From positions 1 to 37,479 of IMG/VR virus record IMGVR_UViG_3300007512_000101: 37,479 nt of DNA. One strand, 5' to 3'. Positions 6,237-14,413 of this stretch are shown here, piece by piece. Both the position numbers and the translations under genes were made by a program. Origin of the DNA: a virus. The number at the start of each line of letters is the position of its first letter. Within the stretch, counting starts at the first letter, position 1. A model generated the notes under the pieces. That model was not told the origin of the DNA and made no database searches. It saw only the letters and a list, made by a program, of their open reading frames with translations.

Positions 6237-6752
6237 ATGGCTAAAGGAAAACGACACGATAAAAAAGGCAACGCTCCCAGGCGCGCGGCGCTCGACAACC
6301 AGAAGCGGGCGAAAGCGGCATCGGGCGCTGTAGACGACGACACCCGGCTAGCGATGGCGCTGGGTTCGCTCGAAGAGTTGTACCCCGACCAGTCGCGCGA
6401 CTTCTTCGACCTGATCAAATCGCTTGCCCCGGCCGACGCGTTGAACGTCATGCAAGCGATGATGCTCACTCACGGGCACATGCTCTTGGATGCGTCCGTC
6501 TCTCTCAGAGACGCGGTGAAGGATGGCAGTCCAGCTAACCCGCGTATCGAGTTGCGTCGGGCGATGAAGATGGTCACGGACCTTCAGAAGTCCGGTAAGG
6601 CGCTAGCCACCATCAGCAAGGCAGTAACAGCAGCGGTCAAGGTCCGTGAACAGGTCGCCCTGGACTCGGCACCTAACCACGTACGGGTCACCGGAGCGGT
6701 GGCCGGCCGAAAGATGCTGACGACTCCAGCGCCAGAGGGAACGGTGCACTAG
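6237..6752 (+). CDS. Candidate small terminase subunit
   Basis: This 171-residue protein directly precedes the large terminase. It has a strongly basic N-terminus (MAKGKRHDKKGNAPRRAAL) and is otherwise predicted helical, including a long stretch at about residues 100-150 (IELRRAMKMVTDLQKSGKAL) that could oligomerise. Size, position and composition fit a small terminase, which recognises the packaging site and forms a ring with the large subunit. No clear HTH is visible, so the call rests mainly on gene order. Confidence 0.5.
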   Translation: MAKGKRHDKKGNAPRRAALDNQKRAKAASGAVDDDTRLAMALGSLEELYPDQSRDFFDLIKSLAPADALNVMQAMMLTHGHMLLDASVSLRDAVKDGSPANPRIELRRAMKMVTDLQKSGKALATISKAVTAAVKVREQVALDSAPNHVRVTGAVAGRKMLTTPAPEGTVH

Positions 6753-6790
6753 CGCTTTGCCTCTAAGCCGTTCACGCCTATCCTGAGTGC

Positions 6791-8224
6791 GTGGATCTAG
6801 TTCTCCCCCCATACGCAATGGTCGGCAGCGTTCCGTCTTCACCATCGGGACCGCAGGCCGAGTTTCACGAAGCGGCGGCTAAGCACACGTACACGTTCCT
6901 GTGTGGCGGTCTGGGCTCCGGTAAGTCGTGGGCCGGGGCCTGGGAGCTAATCTGGTCGGTACTCGAGAACCGCGAGGTGATGCAGGACGAGGGCAGAGAC
7001 GGCGAACTGCTCTACCTCGTAGGTGCGCCGACCTACCAACTGATTGACGCGGGGCCGTGGCGGCATATCCTGACCATCCTCGATGAGATGTCCCGGTTAT
7101 CGGGCTACAGCATAATCAAGGGCAAGCCACAGAAGACTCACCCACGACAGATACGGCTGACCACCGGAGACGTTATCCAGTTCATCAGCACCGACAGTGG
7201 CAGGTTTGCCGGCGCGAACGCGGTTGGTTGGTGGCTGGATGAGGGTGAAGAAAGCGAGAACCCGCTAGCGTCCTTCAACCTCTTAGACAACCGTAAGCGC
7301 GACCAGCGCGGACCCCGGATGTTCGGCATCACAACGAGCACCCCGACCATCGCAGGGACCGGGATAGCCCGTCTCTTTGAAGACCAGGAGGCCGCAGAGA
7401 ACCCGGACTACAAGATGGTTCGCGCGGCGACGAACTCTAACCCGGCGTTCGCAGACGGCAAGTATTACGCCCAACGCGCGGCGACCATGAGCGAACGTGA
7501 GCGGCGGGTGAAGCTCGACGGCGAGATACTACCTCCCGAGGGTTCGGTGTTCGGCCTGGAGTTCGACCCGTCTAAGAGCCTTGCCCACCGATGGCGGTTC
7601 GACCGCAACCGTAAGCGGGTTCAGTACAACCTCGCGATTGATTGGGGCGGGTCGTACCACGCCTTGCTCATAGAGCACGACGAGAAGACCGGCGTAGACG
7701 TGGTGATGGACGAGTTCATCAAAGACGGCGTCCAGGTCCGCGAGTTCTGTCAGTACGTCGTAGACCAGTGCAAGAGCCGGTGGCGCATCGACCGTGCCGA
7801 TATTCATCAGGTGGTCTGCGACTACAACCCGAAGGACTCCCGCACCGAGGCGTATAAGTGGTGGCGTGGCCGGGTGTCCCATCGCCGGGTTAGAAACCAT
7901 CAGGACCGCACCCGCCGGCTGAACGTGATGCGCTGGCGGTTGCTGGACTCGAACGGCAACCGGCGATTGCTGTTCAACCCGGCGTTGAAGCGCACCCGCA
8001 GCAACCGGCCTGTGCTGCTGTGCCTGACCAACTACAAGTTCCAGGATCGGAGAATCCAAGGTCAGGACGTGCTTACGGATAGACCTATTCAAGAGAGCCT
8101 GTGGAGCCATGGATGCGACGCCCTCTCGTACTTCTGCGACATCCGGTATTCGGGTATGCGTATTCACGAAGAGGTGCCGGGGGACGGTCCAGGCAGAAAG
8201 CCCGGACCGCAGCGAAAAATCTAA
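6791..8224 (+). CDS. terL: Terminase large subunit
   Basis: This 477-residue packaging motor has an ATPase domain with Walker A GGLGSGKS at about residues 39-46 and an acidic WWLDEGEE segment near 146-153 in the Walker B region. The C-terminal RNase H-like nuclease domain has acidic residues in LAIDWGG (Asp about 284), VCDYNPKD (Asp about 344) and HGCDALSYF (Asp about 443). It cuts concatemers and pumps DNA into proheads. The start is uncertain: GTG 6791 is used, while ATG 6818 would remove nine residues; neither has a good Shine-Dalgarno. Confidence 0.95.
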   Translation: MDLVLPPYAMVGSVPSSPSGPQAEFHEAAAKHTYTFLCGGLGSGKSWAGAWELIWSVLENREVMQDEGRDGELLYLVGAPTYQLIDAGPWRHILTILDEMSRLSGYSIIKGKPQKTHPRQIRLTTGDVIQFISTDSGRFAGANAVGWWLDEGEESENPLASFNLLDNRKRDQRGPRMFGITTSTPTIAGTGIARLFEDQEAAENPDYKMVRAATNSNPAFADGKYYAQRAATMSERERRVKLDGEILPPEGSVFGLEFDPSKSLAHRWRFDRNRKRVQYNLAIDWGGSYHALLIEHDEKTGVDVVMDEFIKDGVQVREFCQYVVDQCKSRWRIDRADIHQVVCDYNPKDSRTEAYKWWRGRVSHRRVRNHQDRTRRLNVMRWRLLDSNGNRRLLFNPALKRTRSNRPVLLCLTNYKFQDRRIQGQDVLTDRPIQESLWSHGCDALSYFCDIRYSGMRIHEEVPGDGPGRKPGPQRKI

Positions 8225-8258
8225 TCGCGCCACTGTAAAGCCCTACACGATATATAAA

Positions 8259-8308
8259 ACACTCAGTGTAAGAAAAAGCTACTGTTGGTCGTCGGATGTT
8301 CCTATGGT
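8259..8308 (+). promoter_or_regulatory. Palindrome and leaderless-type -10 before the small gene cluster
   Basis: The 90-base gap after terL holds an 11-base palindrome, ACACTCAGTGT (8259-8269), a plausible operator half-site pair, and TATGGT (8303-8308) six bases before ATG 8315. The -10 to ATG spacing matches other promoters in this genome that predict leaderless mRNA. No good -35 is seen. Confidence 0.4.
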
Positions 8309-8314
8309 GTAGGC

Positions 8315-8476
8315 ATGAAGACGAACAAAAGAACGCCCCTTCGATTCACGGTAGCCGCGCGCCGGTCAGTTGCTGTTGGTTCATGCACGGGTTGTGGTCG
8401 TCACGTTGGCACCGGCGCGATTCTCAATAACGTCAGCAAGGTTGCCCTTCATATCGCCGTCGAGTGCGGACGCTAA
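8315..8476 (+). CDS. Small Cys-containing protein, 53 aa
   Basis: This is a 53-residue basic protein of unknown function with CTGCG in the middle and a single Cys near the C-terminus. ATG 8315 is preferred to an upstream start at 8285 because TATGGT lies six bases before it. First gene of a four-gene cluster inserted between terminase and portal. Confidence 0.55.
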   Translation: MKTNKRTPLRFTVAARRSVAVGSCTGCGRHVGTGAILNNVSKVALHIAVECGR

Positions 8477-8509
8477 ATGACGAGCAACACGAACCAACGG
8501 AGCGAAAGC

Positions 8510-8704
8510 ATGAGCGCGCAGTCCATTGAAAACTTTGTCTGCCAGATTAATCGGATACCCACCTTCGGCATGACGCGTCAACAGAAGAGGCAGCTGACAC
8601 TGTGGAAGATCGCGGCAACGGCATTACTTGCCAGGAGCGGCTTTAGCTACAGGCAGAAAGTCGCACAGTTTAACGCGATACTGCACGACAGTCAGGGACT
8701 GTAG
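8510..8704 (+). CDS. Small hypothetical protein, 64 aa
   Basis: This is a helical, basic protein of unknown function. ATG 8510 has GGAG (8499-8502) seven bases upstream. An in-frame ATG at 8477, immediately after the previous stop, would add 11 residues. The central part contains MTRQQKRQLTLWKIAATALL, an amphipathic helix. Its neighbours suggest a small regulatory or accessory role, but nothing in the sequence proves it. Confidence 0.6.
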   Translation: MSAQSIENFVCQINRIPTFGMTRQQKRQLTLWKIAATALLARSGFSYRQKVAQFNAILHDSQGL

Positions 8705-8715
8705 TTGGCGTGGCT

Positions 8716-8901
8716 ATGACCCGCACCGCCCGATTCATCACCGCCGCCACATCCCTGGGACTGAAGCAATACGAGCTTGCCGACCTCCTGGGGCTGGGCA
8801 ACACAACCTACGTAAGCCGAATCATGACCGGCAAACAGACGCCGTCTGAACCGCTTGTGAGACTGATTGAAGAACTAGCAAAGAAGGAGCAAAACGCATG
8901 A
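8716..8901 (+). CDS. Small Cro/XRE-type helix-turn-helix regulator
   Basis: This protein of about 61 residues is a single HTH domain: FITAATSLGLKQYELADLLG is the first helix pair, followed by NTTYVSRIMTGKQTPSEPLV as recognition helix and wing-side helices, then a Lys-rich end. Such proteins bind operators as dimers. A GTG at 8710 would add two residues. There is no clear Shine-Dalgarno. The 11-base palindrome at 8259-8269 is a candidate target. The stop overlaps the next ATG. Confidence 0.75.
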   Translation: MTRTARFITAATSLGLKQYELADLLGLGNTTYVSRIMTGKQTPSEPLVRLIEELAKKEQNA

Positions 8902-9014
8902 ACCCAACAGTTACTCTCATCAGGGTAGAACACGACGGCGCGATCCGGGTCCGAGTGGTGGGCGGTGACCTTGCTAACGCGGACGCAGGCAGGGTGTTTC
9001 TTCAAAACCTCTGA
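8898..9014 (+). CDS. Very small protein, 38 aa
   Basis: A 38-codon frame with a very good Shine-Dalgarno (AAGGAG, eight bases before ATG 8898) overlaps the HTH stop by ATGA. The product (MNPTVTLIRVEHDGAIRVRV at its start) looks like a small beta structure; no family is recognised. The ribosome site and the overlap make it likely to be translated. Confidence 0.6.
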   Translation: MNPTVTLIRVEHDGAIRVRVVGGDLANADAGRVFLQNL

Positions 9015-9106
9015 AAAACGTACACCGTCACCGTCGTGCGATTAGTCACGATCGCTCACCGGCGGGTGACCGCCCCTATCCTACCTCTTCCCAGAATCTG
9101 AAAAGG

Positions 9107-9133
9107 TTGACTTTCTGCGCCGTGTGCTAACCT
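9107..9133 (+). promoter_or_regulatory. Promoter for the head genes, leaderless type
   Basis: TTGACT (9107-9112), a 15-base spacer and TAACCT (9128-9133) lie seven bases before ATG 9141. No Shine-Dalgarno is present between them, so the portal mRNA is probably leaderless. The 126-base gap also has a TCACC/GGTGA hairpin (about 9055-9068) without a T run. Confidence 0.55.
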
Positions 9134-9140
9134 ACGCGGC

Positions 9141-10688
9141 ATGGCACACCCGCTCTCAATCTACCCCACATGGCAGAACGCTCCCGAACTGTGGGAGTCC
9201 ACCGCTAGACGCGTAGTTGTTCAGGGCTTCGAGTTGGCTAAGCAGAACGCCGACCTGGACCGCAGGGCGCTACAACAGGCGTTACACGGCTTCTTAGACG
9301 GCGACCACCGATCCGAATTGGAAGCGCGGCTAGCGGAGTTGTACCCGAAGACCGCTCCAGCGTGGAACAGCAACGAGGCGGGGCATCGGTACTTCCCGCT
9401 CGTGTCGATGTACGCCGACCGGCTGAGCGTCGTCTTTCACAGAGAGCCCGAGACGTTCATCGTCGGCCCCGATGGTCAGCGACTGCCCGACACCCACCCG
9501 CAGCAGCTCCAGTGGAAGTCGGACCGTAAAGCGCTGAACCTGGGCATCACGCTTCAGACGGTGGAGCGCTGGATCAACAGCGGCATGCGCCAAGTCCTTC
9601 TAAGCCCGTGTATCCGAAAGGACCGCATCAAGTGGGAGGTCATCGCGCCTTATCAGGCGTACGTCACCCAGGACGTCGAGGAACCCGGAGAGATTGAAGG
9701 TGCGGAGCTCGTGCAGATTTCGCTCCCCCAGCCTAACGACTCTCACGGCAATCAGGTTGAAGACCTCCTGCTGACGTGGCAGCGGGTGGACGTCCGAGAC
9801 GAGCGCGGGGTTATCTCGGGTACGCAGTGGTTCACGTGGCTGCACGAAGAATCCGGGGTCCTGAAGCAGAACCCGCTGTTTGCCGACAACGTCAACCGCT
9901 ACGGTCTTCACCCGTTCAGCGTATGGCGCGATGGTCCGGTGGCACCGGGTGACTTCTGGTTGGACCCGAAGAAGGGCTGGTATCATCAGCAACTGGCGAC
10001 CGACATCAAATTTTGTGACATGGACCACCATCTGCGCCACCAGATCCACAGCACACGGCTTGTGAGGGGTGTCACCGATGCGAAGGTCCTAGAGCACGGA
10101 CCCGACGTCAGCATCACCACCATGGAGACAGACGCATCGGTAGAGTTCTCGACACCGGACCCACGAATCAACCTGTTGATTGACGCCATCAACTTCGATC
10201 TACGGGCTAGCGCGGTGGCGGAAAATCTCCCCGCCGACACATTTGAAGCCAGATCTTCGACCAGAAACCTCGCCGCGAAACAACTCGAACAGGCAGCGTT
10301 GGAGGTACGCCGAGAGAGGGTTGTGCCTTTCTACCTCACGGCCTTAGAACGGACATTCGAGATCCACAAACGGGTTAGCAACTACTGGGCATCGAGCCTG
10401 AAGCGCACCCGCTACGACGAAGGCGTTACGTTGGGAGTCGAGTTAGCGCCGATTCCGAAAGTCGTGGACCGCTTCCAGGACACGCAAGCGAACACCGTGG
10501 ACATCCAGCACAACATCACAAGCCCCGTCGATGTGGTCATGCGCCGAGAGGGCGTCACCCGTAGCGAGGCAGAACGACGACTGGAAGCGCGTAAGGCCGA
10601 CAACGAACGGTTTGGCGCTAAACGCGAGTCATTCTCTGAGAGCGCTGCCGGCGAGGGCGTCTCGCGTCCTGCTAGCGTAGAGGACTAA
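9141..10688 (+). CDS. Portal protein
   Basis: This 515-residue protein sits after the terminase and before the scaffold and capsid genes, the expected place and size for the portal that forms the dodecameric DNA channel. It has a mixed N-terminal region, an acidic and aromatic middle (FSVWRDGPVAPGDFWLD), a helical stretch with AAKQLEQAALEVRRERVVPFYLTAL near residues 375-400 that could be the crown or stem helix, and a charged C-terminal tail (VTRSEAERRLEARKADNERF). Individual motifs of a named portal family are not obvious to me. Confidence 0.82.
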   Translation: MAHPLSIYPTWQNAPELWESTARRVVVQGFELAKQNADLDRRALQQALHGFLDGDHRSELEARLAELYPKTAPAWNSNEAGHRYFPLVSMYADRLSVVFHREPETFIVGPDGQRLPDTHPQQLQWKSDRKALNLGITLQTVERWINSGMRQVLLSPCIRKDRIKWEVIAPYQAYVTQDVEEPGEIEGAELVQISLPQPNDSHGNQVEDLLLTWQRVDVRDERGVISGTQWFTWLHEESGVLKQNPLFADNVNRYGLHPFSVWRDGPVAPGDFWLDPKKGWYHQQLATDIKFCDMDHHLRHQIHSTRLVRGVTDAKVLEHGPDVSITTMETDASVEFSTPDPRINLLIDAINFDLRASAVAENLPADTFEARSSTRNLAAKQLEQAALEVRRERVVPFYLTALERTFEIHKRVSNYWASSLKRTRYDEGVTLGVELAPIPKVVDRFQDTQANTVDIQHNITSPVDVVMRREGVTRSEAERRLEARKADNERFGAKRESFSESAAGEGVSRPASVED

Positions 10689-11362
10689 TGTACAAAGGCG
10701 TCCAGGTGAAGATGACGCCGAAGAGGTGGCGCCTACAGGGACACGTTGATAAGCGGCTATGGAACCTCGCCGCGCTACGAGCAATGATGCTCCTTCGCCG
10801 CAGGGTCACGGTCAAGAACGTAGATGCTGACGGCAAGAAGATACCTCCACTCCCCCACAAGAAGGGTTGGTACTTCGAGTCCAAGAACGCCCCGCGCAGC
10901 AAGAACCAACCCGGCGCGGTGGATCGCCATGCCCCAGGCGACCCATCAGGCAAGCCATCGCTCGCCGTAGTCAAAGGCGGATACGGCAGGGCCAAGACAC
11001 TTAGGGGCAAGAACGACAGACGAGACGGCGACTTCACCGGCACCATGTGGGACAGCCTGACCCCGCAGATCAAAGTAGGCGGGAAGAAGGGAAACAAGCG
11101 CATATCGCTACGGCTGTACTTCGCCAAGAACGACAAAGGCACCGCGCTGACACGAGTGAAACAAAAAGACGGGTCATTCAAACGCACGAAGACCGGCAAG
11201 TTCTCAAAGCGGCGGATGCGCAACCGTGACAAGGCGTCTTACATGCAGACGTCCGGGGCAGGGCTTCAAGGAAGGGTTCTGTTTATGCTGATGGAATTCT
11301 CACAAGACGAGTTGTTCGCCATCCGAAATATCGTCCTGAAAAACATCCGCCTCCGAGGTTAG
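10688..11362 (+). CDS. Basic head or tail-completion protein
   Basis: This 224-residue, very basic protein starts in a TAATG overlap with the portal stop. The segment DFTGTMWDSLTPQIKVGGKK (about residues 115-134) resembles the DLTGxMxxSL pattern of virion-morphogenesis and tail-completion proteins, followed by beta strands and a C-terminal helix (SQDELFAIRNIVLKNI). A role in connector assembly or head completion is likely. It could equally be a minor capsid protein packaged with DNA. Confidence 0.55.
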   Translation: MYKGVQVKMTPKRWRLQGHVDKRLWNLAALRAMMLLRRRVTVKNVDADGKKIPPLPHKKGWYFESKNAPRSKNQPGAVDRHAPGDPSGKPSLAVVKGGYGRAKTLRGKNDRRDGDFTGTMWDSLTPQIKVGGKKGNKRISLRLYFAKNDKGTALTRVKQKDGSFKRTKTGKFSKRRMRNRDKASYMQTSGAGLQGRVLFMLMEFSQDELFAIRNIVLKNIRLRG

Positions 11363-11389
11363 CGCAGACGCAATTTTTCAACGTCGTTG

Positions 11390-11419
11390 TTTACATGGTT
11401 GGAACAGTACCCTTATACT
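11390..11419 (+). promoter_or_regulatory. Promoter for the scaffold gene, leaderless type
   Basis: TTTACA (11390-11395), an 18-base spacer and TATACT (11414-11419) stand six bases before ATG 11426, with no room for a Shine-Dalgarno. This is the best-matching promoter in the window by eye and should drive high-level capsid gene transcription. Confidence 0.6.
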
Positions 11420-11425
11420 TTCGCC

Positions 11426-12052
11426 ATGTCCGACGAATCTACGACCACCACGACCGCAGCAGAGACGGTTGTTGTGGAGACGCCAAAGACGACCACGGCC
11501 TCGCCTCCAGTCGCACAGGTGCACATTCAGAAGGTCGCAGCCGACGCAGCCGCAGCGGCACTCAAAGCCAAGGCCGACGCCGACGACGCAGCGGCACAAG
11601 AAGCCGCGCGAGTAGCAGCGGGCGAGGAACAGACCAAGGCTCTTGATAAGGCGAATAAGCACGCAGCCGATCTGGAAGCGAAGCTGGCATCGGCTCAAAA
11701 GGCGGCGCAGAAACAGGCAGCGTTGGCGGCGCTACCGGGCTTGAAGAACGCCGATACCTTCCTGCCGCTGGTCATGGACAAGATCGCTTTGGGAGACGAC
11801 GGGACCCTTACCGAAGACGCTAAGACGGCGTTGGGTTCCTTCCGCGAAGAGTACTCATACCTGTTCGACGCGGACACCGCCACCGGCACGACGCCGGGTA
11901 GCGCGGCCGGCCACAAGACGGCGGCGGGTCAGTTCTCCAAAGAGGACGAGCAGATCCTTGGGATGATGAACATCCCGACCAGTACAGCCAAGAACCACTT
12001 TGAAAAGCACCCGGCCCGCAAGGCGATCGGCTGGGTCTTCGGGATGAAGTAA
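11426..12052 (+). CDS. Capsid scaffolding protein
   Basis: This 208-residue protein is rich in Ala, Glu, Lys and Asp. It has a Thr-rich N-terminus, a predicted coiled coil at about residues 35-105 (KADADDAAAQEAARVAAGEE and following) and a short basic C-terminus (FEKHPARKAIGWVFGMK) as in scaffolds that bind capsid subunits. Its position just upstream of the capsid cluster agrees. ATG 11426 is six bases from a -10 box, so it is probably translated without a leader. Confidence 0.82.
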   Translation: MSDESTTTTTAAETVVVETPKTTTASPPVAQVHIQKVAADAAAAALKAKADADDAAAQEAARVAAGEEQTKALDKANKHAADLEAKLASAQKAAQKQAALAALPGLKNADTFLPLVMDKIALGDDGTLTEDAKTALGSFREEYSYLFDADTATGTTPGSAAGHKTAAGQFSKEDEQILGMMNIPTSTAKNHFEKHPARKAIGWVFGMK

Positions 12053-12531
12053 TGGCTAAGGTCAAGAAACAGAGCAAGATGCGCGAGTTCTTCGAGTCCC
12101 GAGGTGTGGATACGTCGGTATTCGACAAGCCCGTTCCAAGCGTTTCAGACGTCATTCAGGACCAGGACAGCCCGTTTGACTACATCGGTGAAGATGCCGC
12201 GATGGCTAAGTCTGAGATGCACGTGTGCACCGTCTACAGCCCCGGCGATATCGACCGAGTCAAGCGCAAAGGTGGGACGATCCTCGCAGACCATCGCGAA
12301 GGTTCCAACACCATGCTGGACATCAACCAGCGCGGCGGGGACACACAGGGCGTCGTGATGGGTATCCCACACAAAGTTCAGGCGGTACGCAAGGCGGCGC
12401 AGACCAAGCGCATCAACGAGCGCAGAACACGGAAGAAGGCAAAGACACGTGAGTCCTTTACGGAAGGTAAACACACCGGCCGACTGGTTCACGAAACCGA
12501 TTACTCGCACGCCAGCGTGCGTGACAACTAA
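12052..12531 (+). CDS. Hypothetical head protein, 159 aa
   Basis: Starts in a TAATG overlap with the scaffold stop. The N-terminal half is acidic with VSDVIQDQDSPFDYIGEDAA; the C-terminal half is basic (KRINERRTRKKAKTRESF). No known domain is recognised. Location between scaffold and capsid suggests a minor head component or assembly factor. Confidence 0.65.
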   Translation: MAKVKKQSKMREFFESRGVDTSVFDKPVPSVSDVIQDQDSPFDYIGEDAAMAKSEMHVCTVYSPGDIDRVKRKGGTILADHREGSNTMLDINQRGGDTQGVVMGIPHKVQAVRKAAQTKRINERRTRKKAKTRESFTEGKHTGRLVHETDYSHASVRDN

Positions 12532-12543
12532 GGGGGTTACCCG

Positions 12544-13230
12544 ATGGCGATGCAGGGATCAGTACTAGGCGCAGACCAGTACTTCATTGTGAACGAGGAT
12601 TTTCTCCTTGACGCGGGCGACACGCTTCCCGCGCCGTGGGCAACGGCAGACACCAGCCTGAACGGGTCGCCAACTCTGGACTACGTGGCCAACGCTAAGG
12701 GTGGTCAGTTCAACATGCTGCACGACTCCCAGAGCGAGCAGCAGTTGGTTACGCTGTACTTCGGAGATGACGTCTACATCGACCCGACGAAACAGCCGGT
12801 GTTCGAGTGCCGTCTGCAGATCAACCACGACGGAAGCACAACGAACTTCACCGCCGATCAACGGCTGGCGTTCGGCCTGGGAAGCGCGCGAAGCGACACG
12901 CTGGACAGCGTGGCCGACCATTGCTGGTTCCTCATCGAGGGCGCGAACAACAACGTGCAGATCGAAGGCGACGACGGCACCACGGACACCAACAACCTCG
13001 ACACCACGATCGACTACGAGGACAGCACGTTTCACACGTACGTCATCGACATGACCGACCTCGCGGCGGTCCGGTTCATGGTGGACGGCGTGCAGGCGAC
13101 CAGCACCATCGACGTCAGCGCCATGGCCGCCGGCGATCACCTTCAGCCGCTGTTTGAGTTGCAGCGGGACCTTGGAGCGGAAGAGGATTCCGTTCTCATC
13201 GACTACTGCCGAGTGCGGGTCAACCGCTAA
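12544..13230 (+). CDS. Beta-rich head protein, possible jelly-roll decoration protein
   Basis: This 228-residue protein has a good Shine-Dalgarno (AAGGGGG upstream of ATG 12544). It is rich in alternating hydrophobic strands and Asp/Asn/Thr turns, with an arrangement resembling concanavalin/LamG-like sandwiches: FECRLQINHD, RLAFGLGSA, CWFLIEGANNNVQIEG, THYVIDM-like YVIDMTDLAAVRFMVDG, and a terminal DYCRVRV. Its place immediately before the capsid gene suggests a capsid decoration or receptor-facing protein. The fold is inferred from sequence pattern only. Confidence 0.6.
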   Translation: MAMQGSVLGADQYFIVNEDFLLDAGDTLPAPWATADTSLNGSPTLDYVANAKGGQFNMLHDSQSEQQLVTLYFGDDVYIDPTKQPVFECRLQINHDGSTTNFTADQRLAFGLGSARSDTLDSVADHCWFLIEGANNNVQIEGDDGTTDTNNLDTTIDYEDSTFHTYVIDMTDLAAVRFMVDGVQATSTIDVSAMAAGDHLQPLFELQRDLGAEEDSVLIDYCRVRVNR

Positions 13231-13239
13231 GGGGACATC

Positions 13240-14124
13240 ATGGTAGCTACTCTCTCAGTCAACATCCCTTCAGCGCTAGACCCGGCGATGTCCGCAGTCA
13301 TGCTGGACGGGGCTATCCGCGTGTCGGGCATCGATGCGTTTACGTGGATTCGGGTCCGACCGGCGACCACGAAGACGATTCAGAAGACTGACATCAACCC
13401 GCCGGGTGCACCGTATGCAGCCGTCGAGGGTGATGACTACGTGTTCAGCGCGATCACCGCCGGCAACGACAAGACCTACACGCAGGCCGAGTCTCGGATT
13501 GCGTTCGAGGTCGCAGCGTTCGCGGACCTGTTTCTGGACCGCACGGCCAAGATGGAGTTTGCCTCACAGATCGGCGCTTCCATGGCCCGAAAGTTGAACT
13601 CCGACGCGTACGCCGTTCTCTCTGACGGCTTTGGGGACACTGGGCCTGACGGCGTCTCCTTGTTCTCCGCCGCCCACCCGGCTGAGACTGGAGGCAACCA
13701 GGACAACCAGGCGACCACGGCGTTGACCGAGGGCAACCTTCAGGCTGCGTTGACGATTCAGCGGCGCATGAAGACGCCTGACAACATCCTCGCCGGGGTC
13801 AACCCGAGCCTGCTCATCGTCCCACCAGACCTGGAGTACACCGCGCGTGAACTCGTCGGGGCACAGATCGGCACCAACACGCAGGCTAACATTCTTGCGA
13901 CCAAGGGGCTGGGCGTTCTTGTGACGCCAGAGTTCTCCGACGCAACGGACTGGTTCCTGCTCGACCCGCAAGTCTTCCGCGCCTACCAGTACGTGGCGAA
14001 GGGTTCGAGCCCGCAGCAGTGGATCGACATGGACTCCGACAACTGGCGCGTCAAGGACCGGATGTCCTACACCCAGGGCTACGACGGCTGGCGCGGTGCT
14101 TGGGGCGCTCAGGTCGCCGCCTAA
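13240..14124 (+). CDS. Major capsid protein
   Basis: This 294-residue protein resembles Mu gpT-like major head proteins with the HK97 fold. It has an acidic N-terminal segment, FEVAAFADLFLDRTAKMEFA as long spine-helix region, the characteristic LFSAAHP near residues 143-149, an LQAALTIQRRMKTPDN helix, and LLIVPPDLEYTARELVG near 188-204, then a C-terminal domain ending in DGWRGAWG. AAGGGG precedes the ATG. Order scaffold, accessory head protein, capsid supports the call. Confidence 0.87.
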   Translation: MVATLSVNIPSALDPAMSAVMLDGAIRVSGIDAFTWIRVRPATTKTIQKTDINPPGAPYAAVEGDDYVFSAITAGNDKTYTQAESRIAFEVAAFADLFLDRTAKMEFASQIGASMARKLNSDAYAVLSDGFGDTGPDGVSLFSAAHPAETGGNQDNQATTALTEGNLQAALTIQRRMKTPDNILAGVNPSLLIVPPDLEYTARELVGAQIGTNTQANILATKGLGVLVTPEFSDATDWFLLDPQVFRAYQYVAKGSSPQQWIDMDSDNWRVKDRMSYTQGYDGWRGAWGAQVAA

Positions 14125-14125
14125 A

Positions 14126-14398
14126 GTGGCTGATATTGCTAACGGCGCTCGCGGAGCATACCGGATTTGCGTCACTGTCCTATGTGGACGGTGCGCAGAG
14201 GAGCTGGTGTGCCCGCCCGAGGTCGATAGCAAGAAGGACGCGAAAGACTACGCTATCCGTGCTGGGTGGGGTTACACGAAAGAGTATGGCTTTCTGTGTC
14301 CACCTACGGCGTATATCTACGACAAGCGGATCAGTTCTCAGGGTGAAGTGCAGAAGCCCAAGAAGAAGAAACGCAAGCCTAAGAGCGCTGACGCCTAA
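14126..14398 (+). CDS. Small Cys-containing protein, 90 aa
   Basis: GTG 14126 begins one base after the capsid stop. The product has CGRCAEELVCP and a later FLCPP, suggesting one zinc site, and ends in a run of Lys (KPKKKKRKPKS), which could bind nucleic acid or an acidic partner. No family is recognised. It may be a small neck or capsid-associated protein. Confidence 0.6.
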   Translation: MADIANGARGAYRICVTVLCGRCAEELVCPPEVDSKKDAKDYAIRAGWGYTKEYGFLCPPTAYIYDKRISSQGEVQKPKKKKRKPKSADA

Positions 14399-14413
14399 CG
14401 GAGGTGTCCGCTC

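Noticed and set aside
7529-8233. Minus-strand open frame opposite the terminase large subunit
   Set aside because: Shadow of terL; no ribosome site or motif, and terL catalytic motifs occupy the same DNA.
13564-14232. Minus-strand open frame opposite the capsid gene
   Set aside because: Antisense shadow of the major capsid gene with no recognisable protein features.
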